Shown piece by piece: positions 42,945 through 55,262 of a stretch of 64,000 bases of DNA. Numbering within the stretch: the first letter of the stretch is position 1; every line of letters begins with the position of its first letter. The position numbers and the translations under genes are program-made. Where the stretch lies: NCBI RefSeq assembly GCF_013426205.1, contig NC_089422.1, positions 9,203,001 through 9,267,000 of the forward strand, written 5' to 3'. Source of the stretch: Metarhizium brunneum (lineage: Eukaryota; Ascomycota; Sordariomycetes; Hypocreales; Clavicipitaceae). The notes beneath the pieces were generated by a model. It had not been told where the DNA came from. It searched no databases and saw nothing but the letters and a program-made list of their open reading frames with translations.

Positions 42945-45175
42945 CCCTGGAATTCGGATGGACGACGTCATGCCTGGGCAGAAGGCCAGACATCAATATG
43001 CAATTCATTCATATTAAAGAGGGATGGCGAGGACAAATGGGCGAGCGGTAAGGGCCATGAATAGATTGTGGCGGCAAGGGGAATGGGCCTGGTTCAACAG
43101 AGCGAACCCGTCCATGGGACTTTGAGATTGTCAATCTTTGGCGCGGTTTCGCTCCTTATTGGAAGTTGGAGAGGATCTCTGCATGCTAATTCACACTAGA
43201 ATTGCTGATGAGTGAGTCGTTTGCAGATACCACGAGATACAATACGTGCTGCACAATTATGACTGCCAAATATCACACCATGAGAAGCATTTTCGACGTC
43301 GGGAACATATGGTGGGCACCTGGGCCTCTGTTGGTCATTATTGTCCGACCGCAAGAGTACGGTGGATGTTCGGATTTGACGGTTCGATACTGCTTTCGCA
43401 CTCTTCCTGGCTCCCAATTATACATAGACTCAACAAACCTAGTCCAAGGCTGTACGCTGGGATCGTGACATCAACACGATTGTTGGTCCTCGGCTATTTT
43501 CGGGGTCCGTCTATATATGTTGTCAAGGTGCGTAGCTTGTAACTTTGAAGCAATCGGCAACGTCTCCGACTTTCTTTGTCTCCATTCAATACTACATGCC
43601 AGGCCTGCTGCGTCATACCCCCGCTTGATCTTCGCGGTGCTTCCCCAGCGTCGACGATTGATCTCATCTCAGGATCCAAATGCCGATACACTACATATGT
43701 ATAGGCTAAAACCAGGTCAGCCACAACAACGCAATGGAACTGTGTGGAACTGCTTCCTCCCTAGGCGTCGACCTAACAAAAAACGTACACTGTCCGTTCG
43801 ATAGTTACGTGGCTATGGGTAGTATTGTGGTCTACATCACTGACCTTGTTACCTTCATGTGTACTTATACTTTGGGCTGCTTGTCCTGTCTTTGTGAAAC
43901 CCCAGCAGCCTCGAATGGCTCTCCTCGACGGGCTTCTTGCTTCTCTGCATTGTCTTAGCAGCGGTCTTGGGAGTGAAGGTCCATAACGCCAATGGACGAG
44001 CAAACGGATGACCAACCGGCGAATCCTAGTTGACCTTCCTGACATGACCAACCACCCTGACCAGAAACGCTGGGGCAGCATGGTGCAATTATTCGCCGAT
44101 GTGGGCTTGGAAGCGCAGTTTCGTGGTGCCACAAGCAACTGAAGCGGCGCCTAGCGGCTCAAGCAACACAACAGTAGAGACTGATGGCTTTACAAGCAGT
44201 CAAGTCTCGGAGTGTTAAATGAGCCGTCCATCGATGGCCACTGCTCAATACAGAATACGGTACGAATCAACCCATACACATCGACGCCATGGCCAATCAT
44301 ACCATAGAATCGCAAGACAACGCCGGCCTGGCGGGGTTTGGAAGTGGCCGCTACACAATGTTCTTCTGAAGCCTCAACTGTCGTCAAAGTAAACGACGTA
44401 GATGTGTTCCAATCGTAGTTTAATGTGCATTGATGCGCTTAACACCGACAACTTTGCCAGGCTGATGCGAAAATGCCCCCCAAATCCTGTAGCTTAGACA
44501 TCCTAGGCTGACAATTCATGTCTCCGTAACACGAGCAAGATTTACCCCAGATAAATACAAGCTGATAGCTAGCGTGATGAGTCGGTCATAATATAGGTAC
44601 ACTTGTCCTCAAATAAACTCATGGTGCAAGCGTGGAGAGCAGTAGTCGAGAAGCTATCACCGGGAGAGCAAACTACTTGAGCCTCGGTCTCTTGAGACGC
44701 CTTTGCAATGTATATATCACCGCCTTACCCACAAAGTGAAAATAGAGCCGTACAGTGGTAAATGAAACTTTAAAAGACTACTAGCTCTTTTAAAAAGGTA
44801 GTTATTGCGTTTGATTGTCTCAAATTTAATACAAGTTACTGCGCCAGGTAGTTTAATACTAGTACAGCGTCGAGTACACCATGTCTAGAGCTAACTGCTT
44901 CATAAGAAGCCGCATTGTAACGAACCTATAATAGGAATCTTAAGCCATAATAAGCTAGATCAAAGAGTCCGTTAACATTAATTCTAGATATGTCACGTAG
45001 GCGTTGAAAAGTGCCATGTAGATTCTCCCCATCTTGTTGCTCGGTCTCCCACACCTTCCGTGTCATTTCTCATACTTAATTCGCCGTTTCACATCCTCCC
45101 AAGTACCTCGGCGCTCAATTCTTGCAAAGACAATGAGCGCCCACCTGCGCAGGACATCTAATATGCCTGGGTTGC
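42945..45175. other. Gene-poor AT-rich stretch
   Basis: No recognised gene. A 44-residue open frame (44008-44142, starting M-T-N-R-R-I-L-V-D-L-P) looks coding-like but matches no family I know. 44700-45000 is AT-rich. Confidence 0.45.
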
Positions 45176-47218
45176 CTAGCCCGTGGTCAAGGTCCAACGT
45201 CCATCCACCGGCTCAAAAGTCGCCCTCACACCTTCCGCAGCTTTGTTCAGATACGACTCAGTCTGTTTGTCAGTCAAGTTCGGCAGTGTAATCTTTTGAA
45301 ACAAGTAGGGCAGAATAGACGATTTCCAGTCTCCCTTCCACGGGCTGCGGCGGCTGATTGTGACGACGATAACGAGGAAGAGCAATTCTGCGACAACCAG
45401 GATTGCTAGAAAAGAGAGGAAGCCCCAGCTAACTTTTATACAAGGCTCTGTTAGATGTGTATGGCCCTCTACATACTCGATGCCGAGAGTTTCTGGGTTC
45501 CTTCGCCAATTTGCGCCTATGGATGTTGCAAGACCCTTGGCAAATGCGTCGACTGTGGAAATATCCATATGCCCCCAATCCCAGAGCTTCTGTATCCAGG
45601 CCTCTCCGAAAAGGGGTGCGCGATATGGTAAAAGCACCGTTTCCTTGCTGAACAAGTTGTCTGCGAATACCCTCAGTGTATATACCTCGTCATGGCCAAC
45701 CTGAAAGGTACATTCTGGGCGGTAATAAAGAGGGTCCTCATGATAAGTGGAATTTTCGTGAAGGGATTCCGTATAGCTCTTGTATGAGAATATATCCGTC
45801 GTGTGCGTTTCTGTTTTATTCTGAGATGCGTCACAGTCGATCCAGTTGCCATTATAGAATGTCCGATTCACCCCAAGTTGGAAGTACTTGAGGAAACTAT
45901 GAGCAGGATCTACCGAGGGATGTAGAAATTGTCTACTAGATATGACTTCATGTTCTGCATATACATGATTTGTCATCTTGGCCACATAGGTCCGGACACA
46001 AGGCGTGAAGCTACATTCAAAGGCCATGCCTACATGTGTCGATGTCTCCACGTTATGACTACAGCCATATGGCCCTTTGCATTTCACAGCCAATATCTGA
46101 AAATCAAACAGGCTAGTCCTCGGCTTTTCGGGGCCTGTTATATTTTTAGAGGTTGTCATGTTGACCAAATGCATCCCGTAATCGTCATGGAAGGTTGTTC
46201 TTATCGTCGACCCGTAGCCAGGCAGGAACCATGTGATATTGTCAAGCTCCAGAACCTGATTAGAAATGTCCCTACAAGAATGGCACATGTCGAGTGTGGT
46301 GAATGGAACAGGGAATGTGCAATTTCCCGTGGAGCAAGTAACATCGGTGCTAACAGAGCTGTTTGCCGGTGGTAAATAGATGCCTGCGAGGATAGCAAAT
46401 TGCATATCAGTCGAAAGATAGCGCCCTTCTTGCTTAATTTGGCCTTTTGTTGTATCTCTTGCATGGTTTACGCGAGAAATATACGCCAAATTCGGAAGAG
46501 TTCGTACACACGTAGTAATTGAGACGGATGCTTGAGAAAAAGAATCGATTGCCAGGGAGAGAATGGCGAGAGCGGCACCAAAACTAGCGACAAGTCTATT
46601 CCACCTCGTTACTCAGGATTTCCGTGTATTATCATGAGAGTTTCAGTAAAAGGGAGCCTTACGACACGCTTCGTCCACGGAACTGGTTAAAGACAAGTAT
46701 GGCGGAGCCCCACGCACCATGGCTCGCGTGGTCGTACCTGTCCATGTCGGCCAGACTTCGATCCTGTTTCGAGAACAGAAGCCACTTTATGTGGCCCAAT
46801 CCTGTGTCTTGCAGTCAGAATCACGTCCTTGAAAGGCCGGCGATGAACCATACGCACCGCCCGAAATAGGCACAGCCAGCACGCCCTTGAAAAGGGCGGT
46901 TAGAATTGCCACAACAGTGTTGATAGAGATAGGAGCCCTCCATTCAGAAAGGGCTTTGTTCTCATAAATGCGCAAAAGGGCGAAAATGACTGCAATGACG
47001 CCGCCGCCAAGGATAATAGAGATGATTTCCCATTTCCAAAGCGACCACGCCGACCGGGTGTGTGTAGTAGACTTTTCATCACGCGCAGCCGTATCTGGTT
47101 TGTTTGATTCTTCGACCGGTATTTCCGCAGATGGGGAGTCTGTTTTTGCCTCTCTGTCCGCATCTGTGAATCCGTGCAGGTCTACCTGAGAATCGAGCTT
47201 TGTATAGATTCCCGCCAT
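45176..47218 (-). CDS. DUF3176-family membrane protein
   Basis: Three exons: complement(45176..46595, 46663..46801, 46858..47218), 639 aa; introns of 67 and 56 bp with GTAAGG and GTGCGT donors. The domain order is typical of DUF3176: cytosolic N-terminus, helix I-I-S-I-I-L-G-G-G-V-I-A-V-I-F-A, I-S-I-N-T-V-V-A-I-L-T-A-L-F-K, then G-H-I-K-W-L-L-F, D-R-Y-D-H-A-S-H-G-A-W-G-S and A-L-A-I-L-S-L-A-I-D-S-F-S-Q. A large extracytosolic domain with N-glycosylation sites and paired Cys (C-S-T-G-N-C-T-F) follows, then a last membrane helix near the C-terminus (F-L-A-I-L-V-V-A-E-L-L-F-L-V-I-V). Function unknown; the family is expanded in fungal accessory regions. It appears intact. Confidence 0.88.
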
Positions 47219-49027
47219 TGTGTTGCAGTTTGCCGCGAAAGAGGGTGTGTGGGCGGAGTCGAAAATGAATCAAAGAATACAAACTTGTTGGGGGGGGACG
47301 TCTTTTTCAAGACATACGGCAAGTAACGTATCTAGATAGATAGGTTGTGTCTTATTTAGAGGTAGTGTGCCGGAACTGGGGCGCTTTAGAGAGACAGCAT
47401 GTCCATCTAGCCGATAAAAGAAACCACTTTAAGAGCGAGATACAAGGCCAGACAGACAGCCTCACCTCTTCATATAGATTCGACGGGAAGGGAGGGGACC
47501 CTAGGCAGCCCAAGCCACAAGAGATAATGGCCCGGACGGGCCGGGCCGGGTCTGTAACACAAAGTGAGGTTGTTCTGCTTCTGTAGCACCCATGGGCAAT
47601 GCTCGTCGAGTCATCAGCCGGTCCATCTGCTATTGTCTCTCTTGGTTCGAAGAACAGAAACAAGATGCGCATCCATTGCTCCACACACCATGCAGGAATG
47701 CCGGTATTGACCTCCTATGATAGAAATCCATAAATATCTCTCTAGTCCCACGACGCTGCTGCGCCTTGTGATGCCGTTGCTGAAATTGCTTTCGACGAAG
47801 CAGTCAGCATGGCTGGGCGCACAAGAGCCCATTGCCCTGTGCCCAAAATAGCACTCCATACCAGATACAGCTGTCAGTACCAAGATGCTCCTTTTTGGCT
47901 CTTTGCCTCGATAAAGCCACTAAAGACGTGGTCGTGACGTTTCGGATGACCTGGATGCTGGGTCGGAACACCTAGCTCTTCTTGTCGTCTATATGCTGCC
48001 CAATGCCGATGTTCCCTGATAGAGGACGTGGAAGAGTCAACTTGACTCGGAAAATACTACCAGCGCAGAGCACCAGTGGCAGATGGGTTTCGGGTGGTGG
48101 CTTCGAATGTTGTGAATCATGCATGAGAAGTTGTCTGGTGAGAGTAAGCCTGCGGGGATGCTGGGCGGCCGCGTTGGTGGTTGTGTGGTCATGGTGCGTA
48201 TGTGGTTGGGGAGAAATAAGCCAGTTGACCTGTCAAGTACGATTTGTTAGAGGACATGGAAAGGAAGCAGGTTCTAGACTAGACGCAAATTTGAAGCCGT
48301 CTGGTTTATTATTTTCTTTCGCCTATCATTTTATATCAATATCCTAGCACTTGAGCCAAGCTAAACCTGCTAGGGGTGCAAAAGCAGCAAGGACACCAGA
48401 CCAAATCCAATCAGTTCACGCGGAAGCAGGAGGCGGGGCTTGCCTGAGCTTGGAGGCTCTGTGTGTGAGGAAGGAGTTTGGCTTGTCACACTGGCACAAA
48501 GCTGAGTGCTTACTAAGAAAGTCTGAGGCAACTGCAGAGCCCCAACTTGCCAGCCAGCTACACTCGCTGTACTGTCAAATGTACCAGCGACCCATCCAGT
48601 CAGCCTATCAATCAACCATCAGTGCCTGCCTGCTCACTGGTTGGTGCCTGGCCTGCAGGTGGTCAACTGGTGCCTGGTACCTGGTACCTGGTCCGTTTTG
48701 GTGCCGAAGCATAGCACGTCACCGAGGGAAAACCGCGAGCTGTTAACATTTGATCCTCGTCCACCGAGTAGAACTGGCCGTAGCCATCTCGCTGCATCCC
48801 GGTTTAATAGTCACCGGTACTTCCGGTGACCTTGCTGCAGCCTGCCCCCCTTGCTCAAAAAACCGCCGACTCGCCGAGGCTGCCACGGAACATCTCCGCC
48901 TATCGTGAGTTGTGACTCGTCAGCCCGCGTCCAATTCACCGAGCATATAAGACGAGGAGCAAGAGCAAGCTTTGGTTTGACAACCTACAAACAAATTACA
49001 TCTACCCAAAGGCCCCATTCATTTGCC
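47219..49027. other. Long intergenic region
   Basis: No recognised gene; a 131-residue open frame (48351-48746) looks like chance. Around 48640-48690 there are short repeats of TGGTGCCTGG and TGGTACC. TATAAG near 48955 fits a promoter for the next gene. Confidence 0.5.
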
Positions 49028-50485
49028 ATGGCAAAGTCGCTCATTCGGACGGCCTCCCTGGCTGTCCTTGGCCCGCTGGCCTTGTACACAGTTTTTTGGA
49101 GTTTGGCCGTGATACCATTCTTCCAACGACAGTACGTGGCTTCATCTCATGAACCAGGAAACGTCTCGTCTCGGCTCTGGCTAACTTGCCCGTTAGCTTC
49201 TTATACGCGCACAAGTTCAATACCCTATTCTGGTCTGATGTGAACGAGCCAGAGAGATGGGGGTTCGCAAGTTGGTCTCGCCAATGGACATGACATCTCG
49301 AACAAGAGTAATTGACTTTCGCCAGAGCATCAAGTGGCACCCTTCTACTTGAAAACACCCGACGACAACAATCTCTACGCGTGGCACATCTTGCCTCTCC
49401 CTCTGTATCACAAGCATGAAGACCAAATCGTGCAAGGGGCTTCATCAGAGACGGTCCCCCTTGACATTACCACCACAGAATCGTTCCGATTACTGAAATC
49501 GGACCCGAAGGCCAAATTGATTCTGTATTGTAAGTGCTTTCTGTTGTGTTTCAGTTTACGCGCATTTGTCCTAACATGTCAATAGTTCATGGAGTTTGTT
49601 CCCCGTTGCCGAGGCTTGGCCCCGGATTACTCGCCCGTGCTAACAGATTCTTGTCCTAGAACGCCGGTCATATCGCTCAGATGTTCAGAGCAGACAGCTA
49701 CCATTCACTAACAGACACGTCATCCTATCACGTAGTTGCCATTGACTACCGTGGCTACGGCCATTCCACAGGCGTCCCCAGCGAGGAGGGCCTCATCCAG
49801 GACGCAGAGACACTTGTCAATTGGGCCATGAACGTGGCTGGCATTCCGTCTCATAGGATCGTCCTGTTTGGTCACAGTCTCGGGACGGCGGTGGCAAGCG
49901 GTGCAGCCGAGCGATTTGCCCGCCGGGGTGTTGATTTCGCCGGCCTCGTTCTTGTTGCTGGATTCAGCGACCTCGCCAATTTGCTGACGGGGTATCGCAT
50001 TAGCGGCGTGTTCCCCGTCGTGGGACCGCTCGCGGCCTGGCCCTCTGCCGTCAAGTATCTGCAGACGTACGTTGTGGACAAGTGGCATTCCGCGGACCGA
50101 CTTGCCAGCATCGTGCGCAACACCAAGAAGAGGCTGCGCCTTGAGCTGATCCATGCCTACAGCGACTGGGACATCCCGTGGCAGCATGAGGAGATTCTGT
50201 TCCAGGCAGCAGCCAATGCAACGACCAGCGGTCTCACCCAAACCGAGTTTGACCAGTTCAAAGACAAGCACATGAAGCTCAGCCCCGGAGGCGACGGCTT
50301 TTCAGTGACTGTAAAGTCTAACCCAGATACCATAATCAGGCAGCAATTGGTTCTTCACGGAGGTAAGTGTTTGAGCGTTGGGGTGACTGTCCCGGGCGGG
50401 AGCTGACATGGGCCTAGGCCATAACGAAATCGTAGCTTCTTCATCCGTGCTGAGAGCCGTAATGAGGTGTTTTGACGAGGAGTAA
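49028..50485 (+). CDS. ABHD12-like (BEM46-related) membrane-anchored alpha/beta hydrolase
   Basis: Six exons: 49028..49131, 49197..49270, 49326..49529, an 8-bp exon 49586..49593, 49660..50362, 50418..50485; 386 aa. An N-terminal signal-anchor (L-A-V-L-G-P-L-A-L-Y-T-V-F-W-S-L-A-V) is followed by P-F-Y-L-K-T-P-D-D-N-N-L-Y-A-W-H, and F-H-G-N-A-G-H-I-A (the oxyanion His-Gly block, created only by the 8-bp exon). Next come A-I-D-Y-R-G-Y-G-H-S-T-G and nucleophile G-H-S-L-G (Ser about 203), the Asp in A-Y-S-D-W-D-I-P-W, and His in H-G-G-H-N-E-I. Two donors are off-consensus (GTTGGT, GTTTGT). In animals ABHD12 is a lysophosphatidylserine lipase; in fungi the role is inferred as a lipase or esterase on internal membranes. 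Confidence 0.88.
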
Positions 50486-51013
50486 TGGAATAGAAGACTA
50501 TGTACTATATATTGTAGGAGGCATCAGCCTACAAAACCATGTAGCTGGACCCGCAATCATTCGCAGCTGTTCAGATGCCATTTGATGCTTTGGCTTGTGT
50601 GCAACCTCCCAGAGGAGAAGTACAGCATCTGCCTGTCCTCCATACATACATACACAGCTGCAAAGCGTCAGCTTACGGATGCAGCCAAGTGGATAATATC
50701 ATAATATCCCTGTCGCAGCTCGCAAGCATATTGTAAACGTGTTGTTTAGCGAGGACGGCATCGTAGCGACCAAGCCTGACTACAAAGAGAACAAAGGCTT
50801 GAGGGACATGGGCATGGAGGAGGAGCGGGCTTGAACAATGGCGCAACCCCGCAACCGCCGACATCGATGTCAATTGTTGAACTGAGCCGTGCAAAACCCC
50901 CCACCATCCCACCATCTAACCCCAGGCCACCAAAAAAGAGCTCCGGCTCGTCTCAACGTTTCAGCTCAGCACCATCACCAGTGGCACACGTGCAAAAGCG
51001 CACCGCTCCCATC

Positions 51014-52833
51014 ATGCCGCCCGAAGAGTCCAAGATGGCCGAGCCCATTGTCGACAAGGGCAAACAAGTCGACCAGGGCGAATCCGAGTCCGAAGATGAC
51101 GAGCCTGCCGCCACCACCTCGGCCGCCGACACGCCGGCAGGGACGTCAACTGCTAGCAAAAAGAAGAAGTCGAAGCGCAAGAAGGCCAAGCAGCTCCTGA
51201 CGGGCAAATCCGAAGAGCAGAAGCAGGCCGACGAGGTGACAAAGGCCATAGGGGGCTTGACGCCTCAGCAAATGAAGGAGCTGGTGTCCCTCAACCCGGG
51301 GCTCATGCAAGAGCTTGCGGCTGCGTCTGGAAGCTCGAACCCGTCCCCCGACCAAGTCGCCAATATGCTCAAGAACATGAACCTCGCCGACATCATGACT
51401 GGTCTGGCAGCCAGCGGCAAGAATGTCAAGGACATGGGTGCGTACAAGTTCTGGCAGACGCAGCCCGTGCCCAAGTTTGGCGAGGAGGGAGCCAAGGTGG
51501 AGGACGGCCCATTGAAGATGCAAAAGGTCGAGGATATCGACAAGGAGCCACAACCTCTGGTGGCTGGGTTCGAGTGGGTGACGGTCGACTTGATGGATGA
51601 CGGAGAAATAAAGGAGGTGTATGAGCTGTTGAACGGACACTACGTCGAGGACGACGAGGCCATGTTCCGCTTCAACTATATCCCCGAAGTGCTCAGATGG
51701 TACGTTTTTCCCAGGTGGTCCCCCCCAAAGGAAAAAGGAAAACGGTAAAAGGTCAAGAGATTTCTACGGACTTGTCTAACAAGGGACTCAGGGCCATGAT
51801 GGCTCCAGGCTGGCAGCGCAAATACCACATTGGTGTGCGAGCGTCGCAGTCCCGCAAGCTGGTGGCCTTCATCTCCGCCATCCCCGTGCAAATTCGCGTG
51901 CGCGACAAGACCTTTACGTCGTCCGAGGTCAACTTCCTCTGCGTGCACAAGAAGCTCCGCGGCAAGCGCCTCGCGCCGGTGCTCATCAAGGAGGTCACCC
52001 GCATCAGCAACCTCGACGGCGTCTGGCAGGGCCTGTACACCGCAGGCGTCGTGCTGCCCCGGCCCGTGAGCACAAGCCGGTACTACCACCGCGCGCTGAA
52101 CTGGAAAAAGCTGCACGCGTGCGGGTTCAGCCCCCTTCCCGCGGGTAGCAAGCCGGAATACCAGGTGCGCAAGTACGCGCTGCCGGAAACCACGGCGACA
52201 AAGGGCCTGCGCGAAATGCAAGACAAGGACGTGGATGCCGTCGTAGGCCTGCTGAAGAGATACCTGGGGCGGTACAACATGGCGCCAGAGTTTGCCGCGG
52301 AAGAAGCCCGCCACTGGTTTCTGCCCAAGAAGGACTCGAAGCAGGTGATTTGGTCCTATGTGGTCGAGGTACGTGACAGTTTCCCCCAAAGGCCGTGCCA
52401 AGCACCTACAGCGGCTCAAGTCTAACCATGCGCAACCTAGGACAATGGCAAAATCACCGACTTCTTCTCCTTCTTCTGCGTCGAATCCTCCATCATCAAG
52501 AACAACGACGTCCTCCGCGTCGCCTACCTCTTCTACTACGCCAGCGAGGCCGGCCTCAGCGAGCCGTTTGACAAGCCGGCTCTCAAGACTCGTCTCAACG
52601 CGCTCATCAACGACGCCCTGATCCTCGCCAAGAGGGCCAAGCTGGATGTGTTCAACGCGCTGTCGCTCATGGACAACGCGCTGTTCCTGGAGCAGCAAAA
52701 GTTTGGCGCCGGCGACGGGCAGCTCCATTACTACCTGTTCAACTATCGGGCCAGCCCGATTTCCGGCGGGGTCAATGCCAAGAATCAGCTGGACGAGGAT
52801 CATTTGAGTGGTATTGGGCTGGTGATGCCGTAA
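51014..52833 (+). CDS. NMT1: Glycylpeptide N-tetradecanoyltransferase (N-myristoyltransferase)
   Basis: Transfers myristate to N-terminal glycine of proteins in the cytosol. Exons 51014..51699, 51792..52368 and 52441..52833; 551 aa from M-P-P-E-E-S-K. An in-frame upstream ATG at 50867 would add 49 residues. After a basic/acidic disordered N-terminus come F-W-x-T-Q-P-V-P, F-x-W-x-x-V-D-L, Y-x-L-L-x-x-H-Y-V-E-D, then [20 protein letters not shown] (acyl-CoA site), and N-A-L-x-L-M-D-N. The chain ends G-I-G-L-V-M-P; the C-terminal carboxylate is the general base in this family, and the usual last residue is Leu, here Pro. Introns have GTACGT donors and CTAAC branch sites. The intergenic stretch 50486-51013 holds no other gene. 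Confidence 0.94.
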
Positions 52834-53585
52834 GAGTGGGAGTGACAGTAGCAGTAGATGATGTGTGACGGTAGCCAAAGAAAGCATTGCCATTCACGAG
52901 CATAGGCGCCCGGAACCGTGTTTCGTAGTTGTGAAGCGGTCCATGGATGAAGTTGGGATGCCTCGTGCGCTATGATAGTCTGGCAAAATACAAAGTTGCA
53001 TGCCGTTCTAGATAACGACAGCTGATGATTCAAGCCATGCTGTTTTTTGCACGCATCCGCTTCCACTGTGGCGCCAAGTCGGAAGCGTACCTTCGCAGCT
53101 AAATATGTGCTTTATCAACAGTCGGTGCGCACAAAATGGTATCAGATTGTGCGCTGGAACATTTGAAGTTGAATCGTGGGTTAGGTGTAATAAGACATGG
53201 AAGCATATTCACAGGACGAGCTTCAAGACAGTACTCCGTACAGGGTAAGCGCCGGGTGCCTGAACGGCCCCAAGACGGATGAGGCGTCTGGGGTTCACAC
53301 CAACAACCAACATGTCACCAAAAACTCCGACGGGGCAAAAACAACAATCCGCTCCGGTCGCGTGCGCACCAAGACGAGATGAGCCCGAACTTGCCATCGC
53401 GGGCAAAACAGCCTCATATCATCCATGAGAGCCCTTTTACAACGTAGAAACGAGTCTCGAACCAACAAAGTCTTGTTCTCCCCCGAACCCCGCCGCCTCG
53501 CCGCCAGAAAAGAGAAAGCATCCCTCAACTCCATACCTCGGCATCGTCACTGCACCACCAAGACGCAGGATTTCCCCAAGAAAGA
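52834..53585. other. Intergenic region and leader of the next hydrolase
   Basis: No gene recognised; 3' region of NMT1 and promoter of the following gene. Confidence 0.55.
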
Positions 53586-54764
53586 ATGCCGGAACCGTAC
53601 GTCCCATATCCCTCTGCCTGCTTCAATAAAATAAACCAGAGCTGACAAAACCCTCGACGCCTCACAGAACATACAACTTCCCCTCGGTGGAGGAAACCAC
53701 CAACCACCCAGCATACAAAGGCACCGTTTGGAAGCTCAAGCCTCACTCCTCCGGCCACCTGCCCGTGGCCAAGGGGCGCGGCGGCCCCCTAAAGATCTAC
53801 TGGGAAGTGCACGGCACCGGCCCAACCAAGCTCATTGCAAGTCTTGCCCCCCCCAGCGCCGTCCCAAGACGCCATCTAACCGGACAACAAGCTCATCATG
53901 GGCCTCGCCGGCACGCTCACGTCGTGGCAGATCCAGACGCACCACTTCGGCCACGTCCACGGCGCCCAGAACTCGGTGCTCGTCCTCGACAACCGCGGCG
54001 TCGGGCGGTCCGACAAGCCGCTGGGGCGGTACACGACGAGCGGCATGGCGGCCGACGTGCTCGAGGTCGCCGACCACGTCGGGTGGACGCAGCCGCGGCA
54101 GCTCAACGTCGTGGGCATCTCGCTGGGCGGCATGGTCGCGCAGGAGCTGGCGTGCCTGGCGCCCTCGCGCGTGCGCTCCCTCTCGCTCCTGAGCACCAGC
54201 GCCCGCGTCGACAGCGGCAAGACCCTCCCCCAGGCGGCGCTCGACCGCCTCGCCCTCCTGCGGCCCAAGACGGACGCCCAGGCCATCCGCGACACCGCCC
54301 TCGCCGTCTTCCCGCCCGCCTTCCTGCTCGCCCCGGACGAGGTGCCGCTGCCCGAGCCCGCCGCCGAGCCCATGTGCGCGCCCGCCGACACCCCCGACGG
54401 CGAGTACCCGCGCTTCGGGTCGAATTTCCAGCGCTTCCAGGCGCAGGAGCTGCACAAGCGCCGCGCCCCGGGGGCTTTTACGCTCGTCGGCTTCCTGGGC
54501 CAGCTGCTCGCCGCCGCGGGGCACAGCAAGTCGCCCGCCCAGCTGCGCGGCATGGCCGACGGCGTGGGCAGGGACCGCATCCTGGTGATGCACGGGACGG
54601 GGGACAAGATGCTCGTCGTCAGGAACGGCGAGCGCCTGATCCACCTGGTTGAGCCGGGCGTGGCGATGCTGGTCGACGACTTGGGCCATGCGCCCATCTT
54701 CGAGAGGAGCGTGTGGTTCAACGGCCTCTTGGACGAGAGGCTGCACGCTTGGTCCAAGCTGTGA
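53586..54764 (+). CDS. Alpha/beta hydrolase-fold protein
   Basis: Exons 53586..53596, 53668..53836 and 53892..54764; 350 aa. The first exon is only 11 bp (M-P-E plus two bases). The second intron (53837..53891) starts GCAAGT instead of GT, a normal GC-AG intron, with a TCTAACC branch site. The domain shows I-Y-W-E-V-H-G, L-I-M-G-L-A-G-T, V-L-D-N-R-G-V-G-R-S, nucleophile G-I-S-L-G-G-M (Ser about 137), the acid residue in H-G-T-G-D-K-M, and the His in L-G-H-A-P-I-F-E. It belongs to the same broad group as bacterial and fungal cytosolic esterases or haloperoxidase-like hydrolases; substrate unknown. Codon use is strongly GC-biased, like its neighbours. Confidence 0.88.
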
Positions 54765-55262
54765 TGGTGGGTTCATGACATGTGCGTGCCGTCTGATGAC
54801 TTTGTTATTTTCCTGTAGAAGCGGTTGGTGTAGATTTGATTATTGGCTTTTCTTTTCATGCGCTGGCGTATAACTATGTATGATTTATGTTCGACATTTG
54901 GTCAGGGGGCAAAGGGAAGGGAAGAGTAGACTTGCGCTTGACACTTGCGAGAATCTTTAGCGGACGTGGCTCCTCCGTTAATGTATATATATATACACAT
55001 ATTAGAAACGAAACTCACTCGTCCCCGCAAAAACCTACGCAGCATTGGTGTAACTGCTTCACTCGCGAGCCCGTGCAAGCCATCTACAGTCACAAAAGCA
55101 CAGAAATCAGTCCGCATAGCATCCTTGAGTCTATCTTTTTTGATAACATGTCTTGCATACGCCCCCTCGTCCCGCCCAGTAGCTCTATAACGTTACTGAC
55201 ACCATAACATCCACCGCATGACTTCACTCCCCAGACTGTTCCCCGCGCAGATTCACCAGTCT
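54765..55262. other. Convergent 3' intergenic region
   Basis: Lies between the ends of two convergent genes. TATATATATACACATAT at 54983-54999 is a short AT microsatellite. No gene recognised. Confidence 0.55.

Noticed and set aside
44008..44142. 44-residue open frame starting M-T-N-R-R-I-L-V-D-L-P
   Set aside because: Looks coding-like, but it is too short, unrecognised and without support from neighbours.
48351..48746. 131-codon plus-strand frame
   Set aside because: Low-information composition and no family; probably chance in GC-richer intergenic DNA.
51676..52893. 405-codon minus-strand open frame
   Set aside because: It is the antisense of conserved N-myristoyltransferase exons in GC-rich DNA.
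53832..54776. Two ~300-codon minus-strand open frames
   Set aside because: Antisense of the alpha/beta hydrolase; GC-rich codons leave all frames open.
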